Assembly: GCF_029867415.1 (NCBI RefSeq)
Contig: NW_026705404.1
Span: 661,706 to 725,705, forward strand
Direction of reading: 5' to 3'
From: Vicia villosa
Lineage: Eukaryota; Streptophyta; Magnoliopsida; Fabales; Fabaceae
DNA length: 64,000 bases
Below the pieces are notes generated by a model. The model was not told the DNA's origin. It did not search any database and was given only the letters and a program-made list of their open reading frames with translations. The translations under genes were made by a program, and so were the position numbers. This document shows positions 1 through 11,768 of this stretch, piece after piece; within the stretch, counting starts at the first letter, position 1, and the number at the start of each line of letters is the position of its first letter.

Positions 1-1110
1 TAAGATGTTTCTAACTTCCTTGGATAAAGAAAAAAGCATTAGTACTTTTGCAGTTGTTTTCTCTAATAACCCGTTTAAGCATGAGGGAAGACACTTCAAA
101 CGTTGGAATTTTTTTCCATTTTTCTTAGCCTTAAAAATGTTGCCAACATTCTGACCAATGACATTCCTGTTGTTCCTTCCAGACCAACCGAGCAAACTAA
201 AAGCAAGAAATCTATGGATTTAGATAAAAACACTTAATAATGTTAAAGCTGAATTAGTTACACAAATTAAAGCGAATGATTTATAGCTCAGAAATAATAT
301 CACCTTATAGAAAGAGAATGATTATCTCTACAAAATTATATTCTAAATGGACTCATAAATGATATGTATGATTACTACAGTAGTTACGATACTGCAAAAT
401 AGGTTTGTGAGGCTTTGAAAAAAGTTTGACTCTAAAGAAGTTGGAGCAAAAAAGTATGTTGTTAGATGAAGTATTAGATGGTATAAATTAAAGGTACATG
501 GATGCTTAATGTTACGAACTTCAAAAGAGTAGTTATGAGATCATCACTAAAGGTATGTGTTTAAATGAACAATTTTAAATTGTTGTTATTATTGACAAAC
601 CGCCCTTAATTTTGATTTTTTTTTAAAATTGTTTTGCCACAAAACAAAATAATTTTAATTGAGATTCTGATTATTCGCCTTCAAATTGAAGAATAATCTT
701 AGAGACAAGATCAAAAATAAAAAGTCTTGGTTGTTTCAAACAACAAAAGAAATATGGTGTAGTTCTGAAGCCATTTGGAAAATGATTAAAGAATCAAAAT
801 CGTAATGTTGTGAACTGAATTAAGAATGAGAACCCTTCAAGGTCCCGAATTACTCCAACTGATAAGCAACAATCTTGTGTTGCCCCTAATGCACAAGTTA
901 ATATGGCTAATAAGCAATTTACTGATTTGTTCACTAAAATCAACATGACTGGTGAATTTGATGGTTGGTGATGTTTACCTTGAATTTTGGTAAACAACCG
1001 CTAGTCCTCCAAAATTAACAGTTTTGGTTGCTTGCAGGATCGACTAGATTGATCTTAGGACATATGTGTATCGTGGTACTGTGTTGTTCCGAGTTTTCTA
1101 AATACTAGGC
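1..1110 (+). pseudogene. Ty1-copia gag-protease remnant
   Basis: Reading across several frames gives pieces typical of a copia gag: an HFKRWN stretch near 95, an MYDYYSSYDTAK-like stretch near 365-400 followed by CEALKK, and a LNEQF segment near 560-580. A degraded protease-like patch may lie near 1020-1070. There are many stops and frameshifts, so no protein can be made. No LTR could be assigned to it, and the left end lies outside the window. The family call rests on the order of the gag pieces, not on any intact domain. Confidence 0.5.
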
Positions 1111-2089
1111 GTAATGGTAATTTTAAAGACAATGCGAGTAAATGTAAAAGCTTATTTTATAAAGATAAAAAGGACAACAAAAAGTAAATTCGACTGAGAA
1201 GTAAAGGGTTCGACTGAAATTGTAAAGAAAATGTAAAAGACTTGAATGCAAATAAACTACTTTGGAAATGAAAACGATGTTTCAAACATACATTTCTCAG
1301 AGACTCGTTTCTCAATACGCTCAGATACTTTGAGTATAGTACAATGTTGAACACACTTAAATCTAAATACTAAGATCCCTATTTATAGTAATTGGACTAT
1401 AACAATCCTCTCTTCATAAGATGACACGTTTTCGTCTGCATGCATTTCGTTTCTTACAAATCTCCACGCGTCCTTCTCAAGGAACAGATAAGGCCAAAAT
1501 GTCGTTATTGGCTTTTTTGAATATGTTCGCGTCGAACTTCAAGTCCGATTGATTTAAAATCTTTCTAAGTCCCAAAAATGGAAATAAAATCCTGTTAGCG
1601 TGACAAGCTCTTTGCCAATATTTTGTCGAAAACATCTTTATGTTTCGTCGAAGTCAGACCTGTTTTACAAAACAATTATTTTGTTTCCTTCATATTTTCC
1701 TTAGTGAACACCGAATTTGCAGCTAACAAATTTCCCCCCGCCCCTCCACAGTGTCTCTTTCGACCACATGGAGAAATGAACATTTTTTGACAACCTTCGA
1801 CTCGACTGTTCATTCACTGTTGTGACATCACGATCATTATGACTATCTTTCTAAATGTATCATCAAGACATGCAACTCTGCAACCATCATCATTAACCCT
1901 ATTTTATAGGAGTAGTGGTAGCAACCGAATAGGCAACCACCTTTTCAACCATTTACATTCATACACGTGCCCCACTATCATTCCTCCTTGTTTCAAAAAG
2001 GAAACGTGAACAACCTTTCCCTTTTTATATAAAGCCTTATTCTTCATTCTTTCAAAATTTTCCCACACTTTGAGCTTCAAAACCTCCAT
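1111..2089. other. Non-coding stretch, possible LTR debris
   Basis: No coding region is supported. A TATA-like motif on the minus strand (CTATAAATAG, near 1375-1390) and a C-rich tract near 1735-1745 suggest old LTR sequence, but no paired repeat was found. A second TATA-like motif on the plus strand is listed separately. Confidence 0.3.
2025..2033 (+). promoter_or_regulatory. TATA-like box upstream of mobile-domain pseudogene
   Basis: TTATATAAA lies about 65 bp before the first recognisable coding sequence of the plant-mobile-domain pseudogene. It could be its old promoter. There is no expression evidence. Confidence 0.3.
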
Positions 2090-2094
2090 TTATT

Positions 2095-4110
2095 CTACGA
2101 TTTTTACCCAGAAAACAACTTACGTTGTCTGTTACCCAGATTGGTGGCGCATTGCTGATCAGGAACCAAGAGTATGTTCCTGAACCACCCCTTGTTGAAG
2201 AAAAAATCAGGATCTACAAATACCAGGTAATTATTCCTCTAACCATCTCTGGTGATACTTACGCGTACATGGATCCTCTGCTTGGCCCTAACGTGGAGAT
2301 TGAAAATTTTAAAGAATTTTTCCCTGTGTATCATCGAACAAAACCAATAGTTTGTAGAGATAGAAATCCTGCTAAGGGTAGTGCTAAGGTAGACTCTAAT
2401 GTAGATGACCAGGTAAAGTCTTCGACTGATGCCTTAAACAAGGAAAAACCCTTAGAGAGTGTCGCTTTTTCCCTTTAGAGAAATACCATGAGCCATATGT
2501 TGCTTGGCTTACTAAAGTTGAGAAGAAAGCTCCATTCTAAAAATAAATGGGCTTTTATGACCTAATTTTGTTGTCGAAAGTATGCTCAACCTACTGCCAA
2601 AACATGCTAGTCACTTCACAATATGTTTGCGATAGTTCCTATAATACTTTTCATCTCCCTTGTGAAATGTTGACACCCACACTCTTCGACATTACTTCCG
2701 TTGATGAGCTTTGACCCATTGGGGAGGTCTTCGATCCCAACGAAATGAATGAGGACTCCATCAACTTCTATTCTTCCAGAGCAACCTTCACTAATTACAT
2801 CTCTGACCGCCATGACACCTTGAACAACAAAGTTTCTGACGAAGAGTATATTTCTTTCTTGGCGCTCTGGTTGTCAAAGTGTATCTTCTGCTCAAAATCA
2901 CTCCAAGTAGCGAAGAGGTTCTTAACTCTGGCAAACCAGCTTCATGTAGGGTGCAAGATTTGCTTAAGTTAACTAATCTTGGGCTCTCTTTACGAATCCT
3001 TGGAGGAATTTGTCGAAATCCTCAAAAAAATTGAACTAGGGAAAAATCTATTATTTGCTGGCCCCTTCTGGTTAGTACAATTGTGGTTGAATGCCACCTC
3101 CGAACCCTCACTCCCAAAGATGAGACAATCAAGAATAGGGCAGTCGAAGGGACTCGTTTGGTCCTTTTAACTCCAAATGACGAAGGTCCTAGCCTGAAGG
3201 ACTCTTTCACTAGCTACGCGATATTATATGCAAAACTCTACAATTTTACTCCTTCAATGGCTCCTTTTGCCAATAGGAGTCAAGGCCCTGAGTGGTTCAC
3301 TAGATCTTTCCCTGCTCCTTTGACAAATCAGGATGCAGAAACTCTAGCCATATGGGAAGCATTCCTTACTCCTATAATGATTGCACCATACTGAGGCCTT
3401 CAAAGAACCAAATTATTTTGATCAGCTACCAACCTAACCTTGTATCTCGATGATTTGGCCTAATCCAACCACTTCTAAAACCTCTTTATGCCAAGAAGAG
3501 CCATCTCTGCCTATACAACATGTATTTTACAGTAGATGAGTGCGACAAGTGGCCGATCTTACTCCTCTTTCTTTCCGACCCTCATACTATTGTACCCAAG
3601 AGTTCGATTCTTGGTGGAAGAATTATTATATTAAGGAGATGTTTGACGTTGATGCCTTTACTCGACATCTAACAAACATTTTTGCTTCGATACAGGAACA
3701 CTTCAAGAAAGGTAGAGCTACTCATATTAAAGAGATCCAAGCATTACAAAAGTACTTCGAAACTATCTACAGACTTGAAGATCTTAGTCAGACCATCTGT
3801 GAGGTTGCATATACTTTAAAAGAGAAGGTTTTGAAGAAACTCCCTGATTTAAAAATCCCTTTGTACATTAAGTATGAAGACATGTATGAGTTTTCTTTAA
3901 AATTTTACACTCTGAAGTTCCCATGTTTTCCAAGTGCTGACTTAGCTTTGACACTCTAACCTCCTTTCCCAAGTTGGTTCATCTATGTTTCCCATTTAAA
4001 ACTTCTTAAACAAGGTTCTAAAAAACTTACCAAACGGGTGGTTCCGCCTAAGCATACTCTGGATAGTTTCAAAGGGCACTTTCATGTTGGTATAGAACAT
4101 GTTCGCGCTC
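2095..4110 (+). pseudogene. Plant mobile domain (PMD) gene, broken
   Basis: The region translates in at least three frames into pieces of a plant mobile domain protein. Visible blocks are YVPEPPLVEEKIRIYKYQV (2170-2230), GDTYAYMDPLLGPN (2250-2300), EEYISFLALWLSKCIF (2840-2890), GPFWLVQLWLN (3060-3100), PEWFTRSFPAPL (3290-3330) and FDSWWKNYYI (3605-3635). The LALWLSK block and the WLVQLWL block are the usual landmarks of this family, which has spread with Mutator-like and gypsy elements. In-frame stops and at least four frameshifts make it non-functional. A MULE transposase fragment follows on the same strand, so mobilisation by a MULE is possible but not shown. The family is recognised from memory of its motifs. 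Confidence 0.6.
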
Positions 4111-4375
4111 TCTGTAACACCCTAAAATTCTTAATTCTTGATTTAATTGAATATTGATGTCTAATTATAAGTCTTGATGGTTGTTTTGGTGAATTATAAT
4201 AATTGATGGTGCTAAGTGCCGGGTATTGAGAGTTATTGTAGAGTTAATAATTACTATTAGAATTATTTTAATAATTTAAATAGAATAAAAGTGTTGATTA
4301 ATTAAGGGTATGGAGGTAAAAGCGTGTAGAGTAAGTGAGGGTAATTAGCGAAGATCATAATAAGGGTCGAAATAA
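4111..4375. other. Non-coding AT-rich spacer
   Basis: It starts with TGTAACACCCTAAAATT, a motif like the start of several legume LTRs, but no matching second LTR is visible here. No gene is seen. Confidence 0.3.
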
Positions 4376-5215
4376 TCTTGTCAATGTTGGATATGCATTA
4401 ACTCAACCAACATTCCAACATTATCGCTGGATATGCAGGCAGATGGAATGATAATCTAGCCTTAGAGAAACGGACTAGGGCTTACGACAGCGGGCAGCGA
4501 TAGGGCCACATTACTTCAAATCTTGTGGAGTCGATGAATGGTGTTTTTAAGGGCATCCGACACTTTTCGATTACTGCCTTAGTGATATCAACCTACTTTA
4601 GGATGGCTTCCCTTTTCGCAAGAAGAGGTGAGCAGTTTCAGAATCGGGACAACTGTTCAGCGAAAGTGTGTGAAATTTATGAAAGAACAATCTACCAAAG
4701 CCAACAGCCATCGTGTTACAACTTTAGACCGATTCAACCGCACCTTAAGTGTCAAAGAAACAATTTACCATAATGAGGGTCTACTGAGACAAGAGTACAG
4801 GATTCTGTTAGAAGAAGGGTGGTGCGACTGTGGAAAGTTTCAAGCCTTCCACATGCCTTGCTCACGTGTCATAGCAGCATGTTAATATGTGCAGCGAGAT
4901 GTCTTAACACTCTTATTTCCCATTTACAAGACTGACACCTTTCTTGGAGTATATAACAATGCATTTCCAATGATGGCAAAGGAGGATTATTGACCTGCGT
5001 ATGAGGGGGAAATAGTTTGGCATAATGATATGATGCGAAGAAAGAAAATGGGTCGATCCAACAGCACGCGTATTAGAACTAATATGGATGATCATGAAAA
5101 ATGGAAAGAAAGTGTAGCATATGTCATCAAGTCGGACACAATAGAAATAATTGTCCTAACCGTGGAGCAACCTCCACCAACCAATAACTATATGTCTTGT
5201 ATTTGTACTATCTTT
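4376..5215 (+). pseudogene. MULE (MuDR-type) transposase 3' fragment
   Basis: Conserved C-terminal transposase blocks are readable: YALTQPTFQHYR (4393-4428), AYDSGQR then a stop, GHITSNLVESMNGVFKGIR (4505-4560), and the SWIM zinc-finger region WCDCGKFQAFHMPCSRVIAAC split over 4820-4885. After it come FPMMAKEDY and PAYEGEIVWHND (4970-5025). The reading frame changes near 4640, and stops fall at about 4500, 4883 and 4990. The SWIM position that normally carries the metal-binding His after the third Cys reads Arg. The catalytic DDE half is missing upstream. It is a dead fragment. Confidence 0.8.
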
Positions 5216-5380
5216 TGTGAAATCAATTAGACTTTATTTATTCGTGAAACATATTGGTATTACAACTAAACGAACACAGACAAAGATTAAACAACAACAC
5301 AAACAACACTTAACAACAACAACACAGACAACACTTAGCAACAAGCACGAACAAAAATTAAATACATTAATACAACATTT

Positions 5381-5683
5381 TTACGATATCACAACCATCG
5401 AAACAATGTCGTCTGTGTCATGCATCATGATCAGGACATCAGTGTCGTTCTTAATTTCCTCCCACCAACGCTCGATTTTTCCCGTGATAATTGACGTTCT
5501 CGTTCTCTACCTCTGAATTCGTTGGATGCTTTCACAAGCTTTGTACTCCCCGTTTAACCAGTGCATCAACGACCTCTTAAGGTGGTCCATGGAATGAATG
5601 TCCCAAAATTTTATTTTAATCGGAGACTTCACAGTTGAGAAACAAACATGACCATCTCTCTTAAAAATCGGTAAAGCTGCCAT
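5381..5683 (-). pseudogene. Small MULE-associated gene with one premature stop
   Basis: From an ATG at about 5683 the minus strand reads about 100 codons: a MAALPIFKRDGHVCF start, a KFWDIHSMDHLKRSLMHWL middle and a WWEEIKNDTDVLIMMHDTDD end, closing with TAA at 5381-5383. The only break is a TAG at about 5505-5507. It lies head-to-tail opposite the MULE transposase, the arrangement of a second gene in a two-gene MULE. I do not recognise a biochemical function. An apparent upstream extension to 5857 reads through low-complexity leader and is probably not coding. Confidence 0.5.
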
Positions 5684-6657
5684 GACAATAAAATCGGAGA
5701 GAATGTGAGAAAACAATGGAGAAAAAGTGTGAAAAATGAAGGGGGTTGGGAGTATATTTCTAGAAAAAACTCTAACACTTAAGAGCCACCTCATATGACT
5801 CATATGTACAAAATATGTACATATGCGCCACCACCAAGCAAACCCTAATTTCCCCAACTAAGGCGCCACCTGGGGTAGCACGTACACTTAAAAAAACACT
5901 TAAAAAATTACCATGGGGTGGCTCCTATGTGTAGGGCAGCCCCCAAACATGGTTACTCAAATAATTTTTTTGAAAACATCGTTTTTTTTTTGTTTTTTTT
6001 AAACCTGGTTTTTTTTTTTTTTTTCACAAAATCCAAGTTCCCTAGTTCATGCCTTTGATTCCAACACCAAAATTTCCACCAATTCCATCCAAGAACCTTG
6101 AAGAATCACAACACACCTACATCGTCCATATATGAAAAATGTTGCTAACTTAAACTCAATATATAAAATTTACAGTCACAAAAACAGAAATTCATCAAAA
6201 TTCAAAGAAACGATTATGCTTGGATCAGTTTAGGGATGATTGAATTGTAATTGTACAATAGGAGTTCGTCCAGATTAACCACACTATTGAACACATACCA
6301 CAAAAATTCTACACCAAACTTATAAACTTAATAATGAGAAGTGAAGATGCTACTAAACTTCAATTAGATTCAAACCCAACCAATCTTTTCATAGGCAATT
6401 ATACAATTCACTTCTGCAAAATAACTACATGAGCCATAAAATCCAACATAGAAACCTTCAAGCCAAAAAAACTCCTTCAATAGCACAACCTTCAAATGGC
6501 ATATGATATAGTACTAAGCAAATTACAAGCTAGAATTATAATCTAAGTTAAGCAAATCACAAGCTGATCTAAGTTCCTGCCAAATAATTTTTCATTAAAA
6601 AAGATAGGTGAAACTTTAAAGGAGACTTCTCCAAAAACTATTTAAATATAAGTAAAT
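5684..6657. other. Spacer with possible MULE end and poly-T tracts
   Basis: Near 5860-5945 there are GC-richer blocks (GGCGCCACCTGGGGTAGCAC, GGGGTGGCTCCTATGTG) that could be a MULE terminal inverted repeat, but the opposite end was not found. Poly-T tracts lie at 5980-6024. The rest to 6657 is probably the 3' flank and 3' UTR of the makorin gene. No gene is seen. Confidence 0.3.
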
Positions 6658-9600
6658 CTAATATTCATCCTCACTATCTTCATCAATATGGGAATGCATC
6701 ATCATTGATATCAAGGCTGCCTCCATAGGATCCAATTCATCCAAATCATCTAGGTCGAAATCATCTGGGCCAAAATCATCGGGGCCGAAATCATCAGGGC
6801 CGAAATCATCTAGGGCCTCTGACATAGCAGCCATTCGGAAAAAATTTAAGGTTTCCCCCTCATCATCGGACTCAAAAGGACCGAAACGAGGACCCGAACC
6901 ACTAGCCAGAGAATCTGATAAAGCCATCATCTCTAATTGATCCATCCCATCGAAAAATTCTGAGTCCCTCATGATGGAATAAAATTCTCCACTTGATAGA
7001 TCAACTTCACTGAGCATGTCCAACATGTCATACATATCAATATTGGTTTCTTTTCGTTGAGGTGGTGGCCTGTGGTGTATCCATGTGTATGAGCCAGGTT
7101 TCACTGTATGCTGAAAGTAACAAATATGAAAATCATTAAAACATACTAGGATAGCTAATCCTAGCTAGCTACTGAACAAGCAATGCAAGTCAAATACTCA
7201 TATTCCCAGATCTATTTTAAGGCCCAAAAACACAGGTTGCCCGCATTTCGAATCCGGGAAATGGAGAAGTTGAAGATCAAACGTATTTTAGATAATGACA
7301 GACTTATGGAGTTGTTTCTATTGTAATTAACACTAATTAATTTGCAACATATATACTAGGCAGTTGGCACCAAACAAGATTGAAGAAACTACAGCTAGGC
7401 CTTCAAAAGCACTAAAAGATTGGAACATACAGAAGATGAAGTAGTGGATGCTGTGGAAAGAATTTTACCGCCCAAAAAACACGTCATGTTTAATTATATT
7501 AGTCAGCAACCATGATAATCAAACTCGACCAAGAAAATGTAAAAGTAAGCAAGAGACATAATAGAGATGTACCTTGTAGAAACAACTAGCCCCAAATGGA
7601 CAATTCCCATTACCAGAGTCAAAATGTTTGCAATCAATCAATCTGAAAGGGAAAAAAGAGGTAAAGTCAAAATTCAAATACCAAACATTCAGGCTTAATT
7701 CTTTCAGCATACACAACGGAAAATATAAGAGAAATTACCTGCAGTTTGCCTTGTAGTTATCAATAATTTCCTGTTTTTCTTCCTTTGTAGCATACCAAAT
7801 ACCACTTGGAATGACAAAATATGATAGTTGGCGGCAAACAGGGCAGGTTCTAACTGTATTGACACTATTACCAGTTTCCGTTTCAGAGGTTGGGGCACTA
7901 TTACGCCAATTGCGGATACATGACAAACAGAAAGCATGGTCACATTCAGGAAGCAACCCAAACTTACGTTCTGATGGTTTGGGTTTTGAAAGGACACGCT
8001 CGAGACAAACATTGCATTCTATTTCTTCACTATTCTTCAAAGCCAGAACATACTTTTCTTTTTTGTCACAAGTCTTCAAATGATTTTCTTTTTCCTTTTT
8101 ATCACTAGGATGCAAGCAATATTTTCTACAGTATAAGCATTGATTTCCATGAACACGAGAACATCCTTGTCCAAAGGGGCAGTTTGCTGCAGCAAATTTA
8201 CAAAACAAATGTCCATTCAGTCTAGCACTAGAACCAGTACTACTAGATTCACCAACATCGGTAGAGTCCTGATGGTTGGGTTGAAAACTCGTTACACCAC
8301 GCTTGCTAGGTGGAGGAGGAACTCTTGTAACCTTCGGAACCCAACTTGGTGCTAGTTTAACACCGTGAGGCACAGCACAATTTGGAACCAAAGATGATGC
8401 TTGAGAAGCTTTGACATGCTTATATCTGCACCGACTACCATAAGCACAAGACCCTTTCTGATAATAGGAGCAAATCTGTTTCTATACAAAACAAAACAAA
8501 AAAACTAGTAAGAAAAATATAAATAAAAAACACATTGCTCAACAACAATGAAGAGAAATCAGAATTAAAGTTTACATCATGTGGAGTATCCTTTCTTTGA
8601 TGAGTATCCTTTCTTTGATGGGAAAAATCACATTGATCCCCTTTCAAACATCCACCTCGGGCATAGAACTTGCAAACCCTGAAACAATTCATAAATTTAA
8701 GTAACTAAATTACAAAAGAAAAAGAATATATGAAGTACACCGGAAACACAACACTAACATGTCGACACTAACACGTCGACACAGGTAATACTACGACGCT
8801 GACACTAACACAGATAATACGACGCTGACGCTGACACTAACACAGGTAAGACGACATTGACACTGACACATCGAAACCGGTAATACAACACCAACACGTC
8901 GACACCGGTAATACGACACAGACGCTGACACCGACACGTCGACACCGGTAATACGACACAGACGCTGACACCGACATGTCGACACCGGTAATACGACACC
9001 GACGCTAACACCGACACGTCGACACCGGTAATACGACACCGACGCTGATACATCGACACCGGTAATACGACACTGACGCCGACACGTCGACACCGGTAAT
9101 ACGACATTGACGCTGACACGTCGACACCGGTAATACGACATTGACGCTGACACGTCGACACCGGTAATACGACATTGACGCTGACACGTCGATACCGGTA
9201 ATACGACACCGACGCTGACACGTCAATACCGGTAATACGACACCGACACTGACACATCAACACTAGTAATATGGTTTTAAAAAACGGTCCGCGACCACGA
9301 AAACGGCCGCAACAAAACGGTTTCTACAAGTGCCGATACCGATACGTTATCACCGTTTTTTATATTAAAGAACAAATTATGGTTAGTTCACGCCCCGACG
9401 ACTGCAATCACACTTGTACCGACCGAAATCGCAAAAACCTTTACGCAACGCGACCGTTACCGTTTTTTAAAACCCTGAATACGACACCGACACATCGACA
9501 CCGGTGATAATTTGAAGAAAAAAAAAAAGAATAAATTAAACACAATCACAAGTGTCGGTGTTACGGAGAAAAGATCAAGTAATCAATCAATACAGAATCT

Positions 9601-9984
9601 TCAATGAGTAAAAACCCTCACATTTCCAAACATCTAATTATCAATTAGGATTTAAAAAAATATAAAACATCTAAAAACCCTAAAACTAAAATTCAAAAAC
9701 TCATCTACCAACCTTGAACAGAAAACAAGCTGAATACACTTCATTTTCAATAATAAAAAAAAATCAATAAGTAAAATACAATCAAATACATGCTTGAGCA
9801 TATCAAAAACACCTCACAAAAACCATCATCAAACACCTAGAAAAACAGCAAAAACCACCAAACAGATCCTTCTCAAAACCTAAACATTGAAAATCATACA
9901 AACAGCGAAAATGAAGCAGCAGCAGCAACAAGAGCAGCACAGAAATCGAGAAAAGTTGTTAAGATTTATTTACCTGGTGGACAT
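6658..9984 (-). CDS. MKRN: Makorin-type CCCH/RING E3 ubiquitin ligase (5 exons)
   Basis: Predicted exons are 9974-9984, 8576-8678, 7739-8481, 7573-7642 and 6658-7110; all introns are GT-AG and phases match, giving 459 residues. Coding exon 1 is only 11 nt (MSTR). Domains in order: CCCH finger 6-24, CCCH 42-60, CCCH 132-149, the makorin Cys/His block 153-177, a C3HC4 RING 194-254 (C194, C197, C218, H220, C223, C226, C251, C254) and a last CCCH 290-310. This order defines makorins, which act as RING E3 ligases that bind RNA. The C-terminal tail is very acidic and carries four tandem DDFGP-like units. No stops or frameshifts are seen, so the gene looks intact. Intron 1 (about 1.3 kb) contains a minisatellite and a MITE. 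The exon 1 call rests on a clean splice and a good family-like N-terminus; the upstream UTR was not mapped. Confidence 0.9.
6722..6812 (-). repeat. In-frame repeat coding DDFGP units
   Basis: A 15-bp unit repeats about four times in makorin exon 5 and codes [15 protein letters not shown] and DDFDL, followed by acidic residues. It probably varies in copy number between alleles. Confidence 0.7.
8752..9262. repeat. Minisatellite in makorin intron 1 (34/40-bp units)
   Basis: Units begin GACACCGGTAATACGAC and repeat at 40 bp (8901, 8941, 8981, 9021) and then 34 bp (9055, 9089, 9123, 9157); the long form has an extra 6 bp (GACACC-like). Units left of 8880 are more degraded. A last unit resumes at 9477-9510 beyond a MITE. 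The array lies in the intron between coding exons 1 and 2. Open frames across it are artefacts of the repeat. Confidence 0.85.
9273..9474. mobile_element. MITE inserted in the minisatellite
   Basis: It has terminal inverted repeats GGTTTTAAAAAACGGT at the left and the reverse complement at the right (ACCGTTTTTTAAAACC), about 200 bp in all and GC-rich inside, unlike the host intron. It interrupts the minisatellite, which resumes at about 9477. The target duplication is unclear (AATA-like on both sides), so the superfamily is open. Confidence 0.65.
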
Positions 9985-10080
9985 GGTGGAAGGGGGAGAG
10001 GGTGGTGAGATTTCAGGGAATGTGAAAAATGGTGGAATAAAAATTAAAGAGGGAAGAAGAAAAAAAAGTTGAAGGTGAAT

Positions 10081-10104
10081 TTGTTTATTATATAATATAT
10101 GGGT
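10081..10104 (-). promoter_or_regulatory. Candidate makorin TATA region
   Basis: On the minus strand this reads ATATATTATATAATAAAC, about 100 bp upstream of the predicted start codon at 9984. The spacing suits a plant core promoter with a short 5' UTR. This is inference from position only. Confidence 0.4.
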
Positions 10105-11193
10105 GACCTCATTTGAAAACCGGGGACGGTAAAAAAGCGTTTTTTGTTGGGATTGTTTTTGTTGTGTACGTTATCTTTTTTATTATTACAGTGGGATTTT
10201 CCGCAATACGCGGTGAATATTTTCATTACTCCGTGTGCAAATATTGTCATAATAATGGAAGATTTGACGAGTAATAAATTTATTACCATCTATTCAACTT
10301 AATAATAAATATGAGATCGAATTAATTACCATTAAAATTTCACTCATTAAAATTTTATGACTTCATTTGAAAATCAAATCAATTTGAAGTTGAAGGTCAA
10401 ATTGTATTATAAGTGTAATAAATTTTACACAGTCAATACATCATAACCCTATTAAAATTAAATTTAAATAAAAATCTAATGGTCACAATTAACTAAAAGA
10501 ATAAAAAATATATATATTCTTAGTACATATCAATTAAATTCAATTTAAAATTAAATTTAAATAAAATATACATTTGATTTTACTTGACTTAATCTGATAA
10601 GTTTAGAATATTATTTTTAATATAAAAAGAATATTCGTTTAAATTTGAAGTTTTTTTCATTTGATAAGTTTAATTGATTTAGTTTACTTCAATTTTAAGA
10701 ATTGAAGAAAAAAAGTTTGAGGATTATTATTTGGATCTCAAAATCAATTAATTTATTTATAAATTAAAAGTATTAAAAAATTATTGATGTATAAAAATTT
10801 TAAAATAATATTTTTTTATTAATTATTAATTATTTTTATCAAATTATTTTAGATATAACTCTAATCATAGGCAAGATCAGGATCCAGACAAAGTTAAATT
10901 TAGGCTCTTTTGCACATATTATCAATTAAATCATGATGAAATAAGTAATATGCTGCACTTTTAGACGGGTCATGAATCCGTCATCGAGATCCCTACAAAT
11001 GGATCTTGGCACTTTAGTTTATCCAATTTCAGAAACGACTGACCGATGAGTTGGTTGTTTATATGGAAGGGAAGAAATATTCTCGCATTCATAACCCCAC
11101 CATCCGTTATTTTCAAAAAAGTCTTGGCCCACACTATTCTTTAATGGTTAAGAATGAGGTAATAGAAAACATTATGTTTTCATAAGAATGAGG
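10105..11193. other. AT-rich intergenic DNA with weak Athila-gag-like patch
   Basis: Mostly AT-rich with no gene. Between about 11040 and 11160 one frame reads MEGKKYSRIHNPTIRYFQKSL, reminiscent of the Athila-type gypsy gag (an NPTIRYF block), interrupted by stops upstream. It may belong to the element whose LTR starts at 11769. Weak support. Confidence 0.3.
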
Positions 11194-11204
11194 CATAATC
11201 TAGA

Positions 11205-11434
11205 CTTTGGCTAATATGCATAAGGATTTTACTTATGCACCATGCATAAGCCCACATAAGTCATTGGATCATGTTTTTAATTCAGTATTGAGTATTGATT
11301 ATTGAGTATTGAATGATGAGTATTGAGTATTGAGTAATAACAATTGATGTCTAGAATTTGATCCAATGATCTAAGGATCCATAATAATCTATGCATGGCG
11401 CATATATTTTTATCTATGCACGGTAACTGCACCC
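11205..11434. mobile_element. Mutator-type MITE with 11-bp direct repeats
   Basis: A direct repeat CATAATCTAGA flanks the element exactly (11194-11204 and 11435-11445). The ends are long imperfect inverted repeats: blocks TGCATAAG, ATGCACCATGCATAAG and GTCATTGGATCA on the left match TGCATAGA, ATGCGCCATGCATAGA and ATCATTGGATCA on the reversed right end. A 9-11-bp target duplication suggests the Mutator superfamily. The centre holds tandem TATTGAGTAT copies (11285-11337). Confidence 0.65.
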
Positions 11435-11768
11435 CATAATCTAGAGTCACGCATTAAATAGGTTAGTCGATGAAACGAGGGTAAAAGAATTAGGATAGTG
11501 AGACTAAGATACAATGATATGATTTAAATTAGTATTGCTAGGAGGGAGACTTGTGTCCGCCAATTGTGGTTTGTGTTTTTACAATATCCTTGGTGTTAGA
11601 ATTAATACCTATGGAATTAACCTCTAGCCAATTCAAATTTAGAACCGCGTATGAGTATTAGTGTTGTTGTTTTTATGAGTCTTTTTCATATTATGTTGAT
11701 GCATTTACATTTTCTATATGCAAGTTAAGTTGCATGAAGACAAGCAACGGTTCAAATGTGGAGGAGCT

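Noticed and set aside
4525..4885. Two separate small host genes
   Set aside because: They are two frames of one MULE transposase fragment with a frameshift.
8752..9262. A CRISPR array
   Set aside because: Units are directly tandem without unique spacers, in a plant intron.
8791..9263. Minus-strand frames with [15 protein letters not shown] repeats
   Set aside because: Translation of the intron minisatellite.
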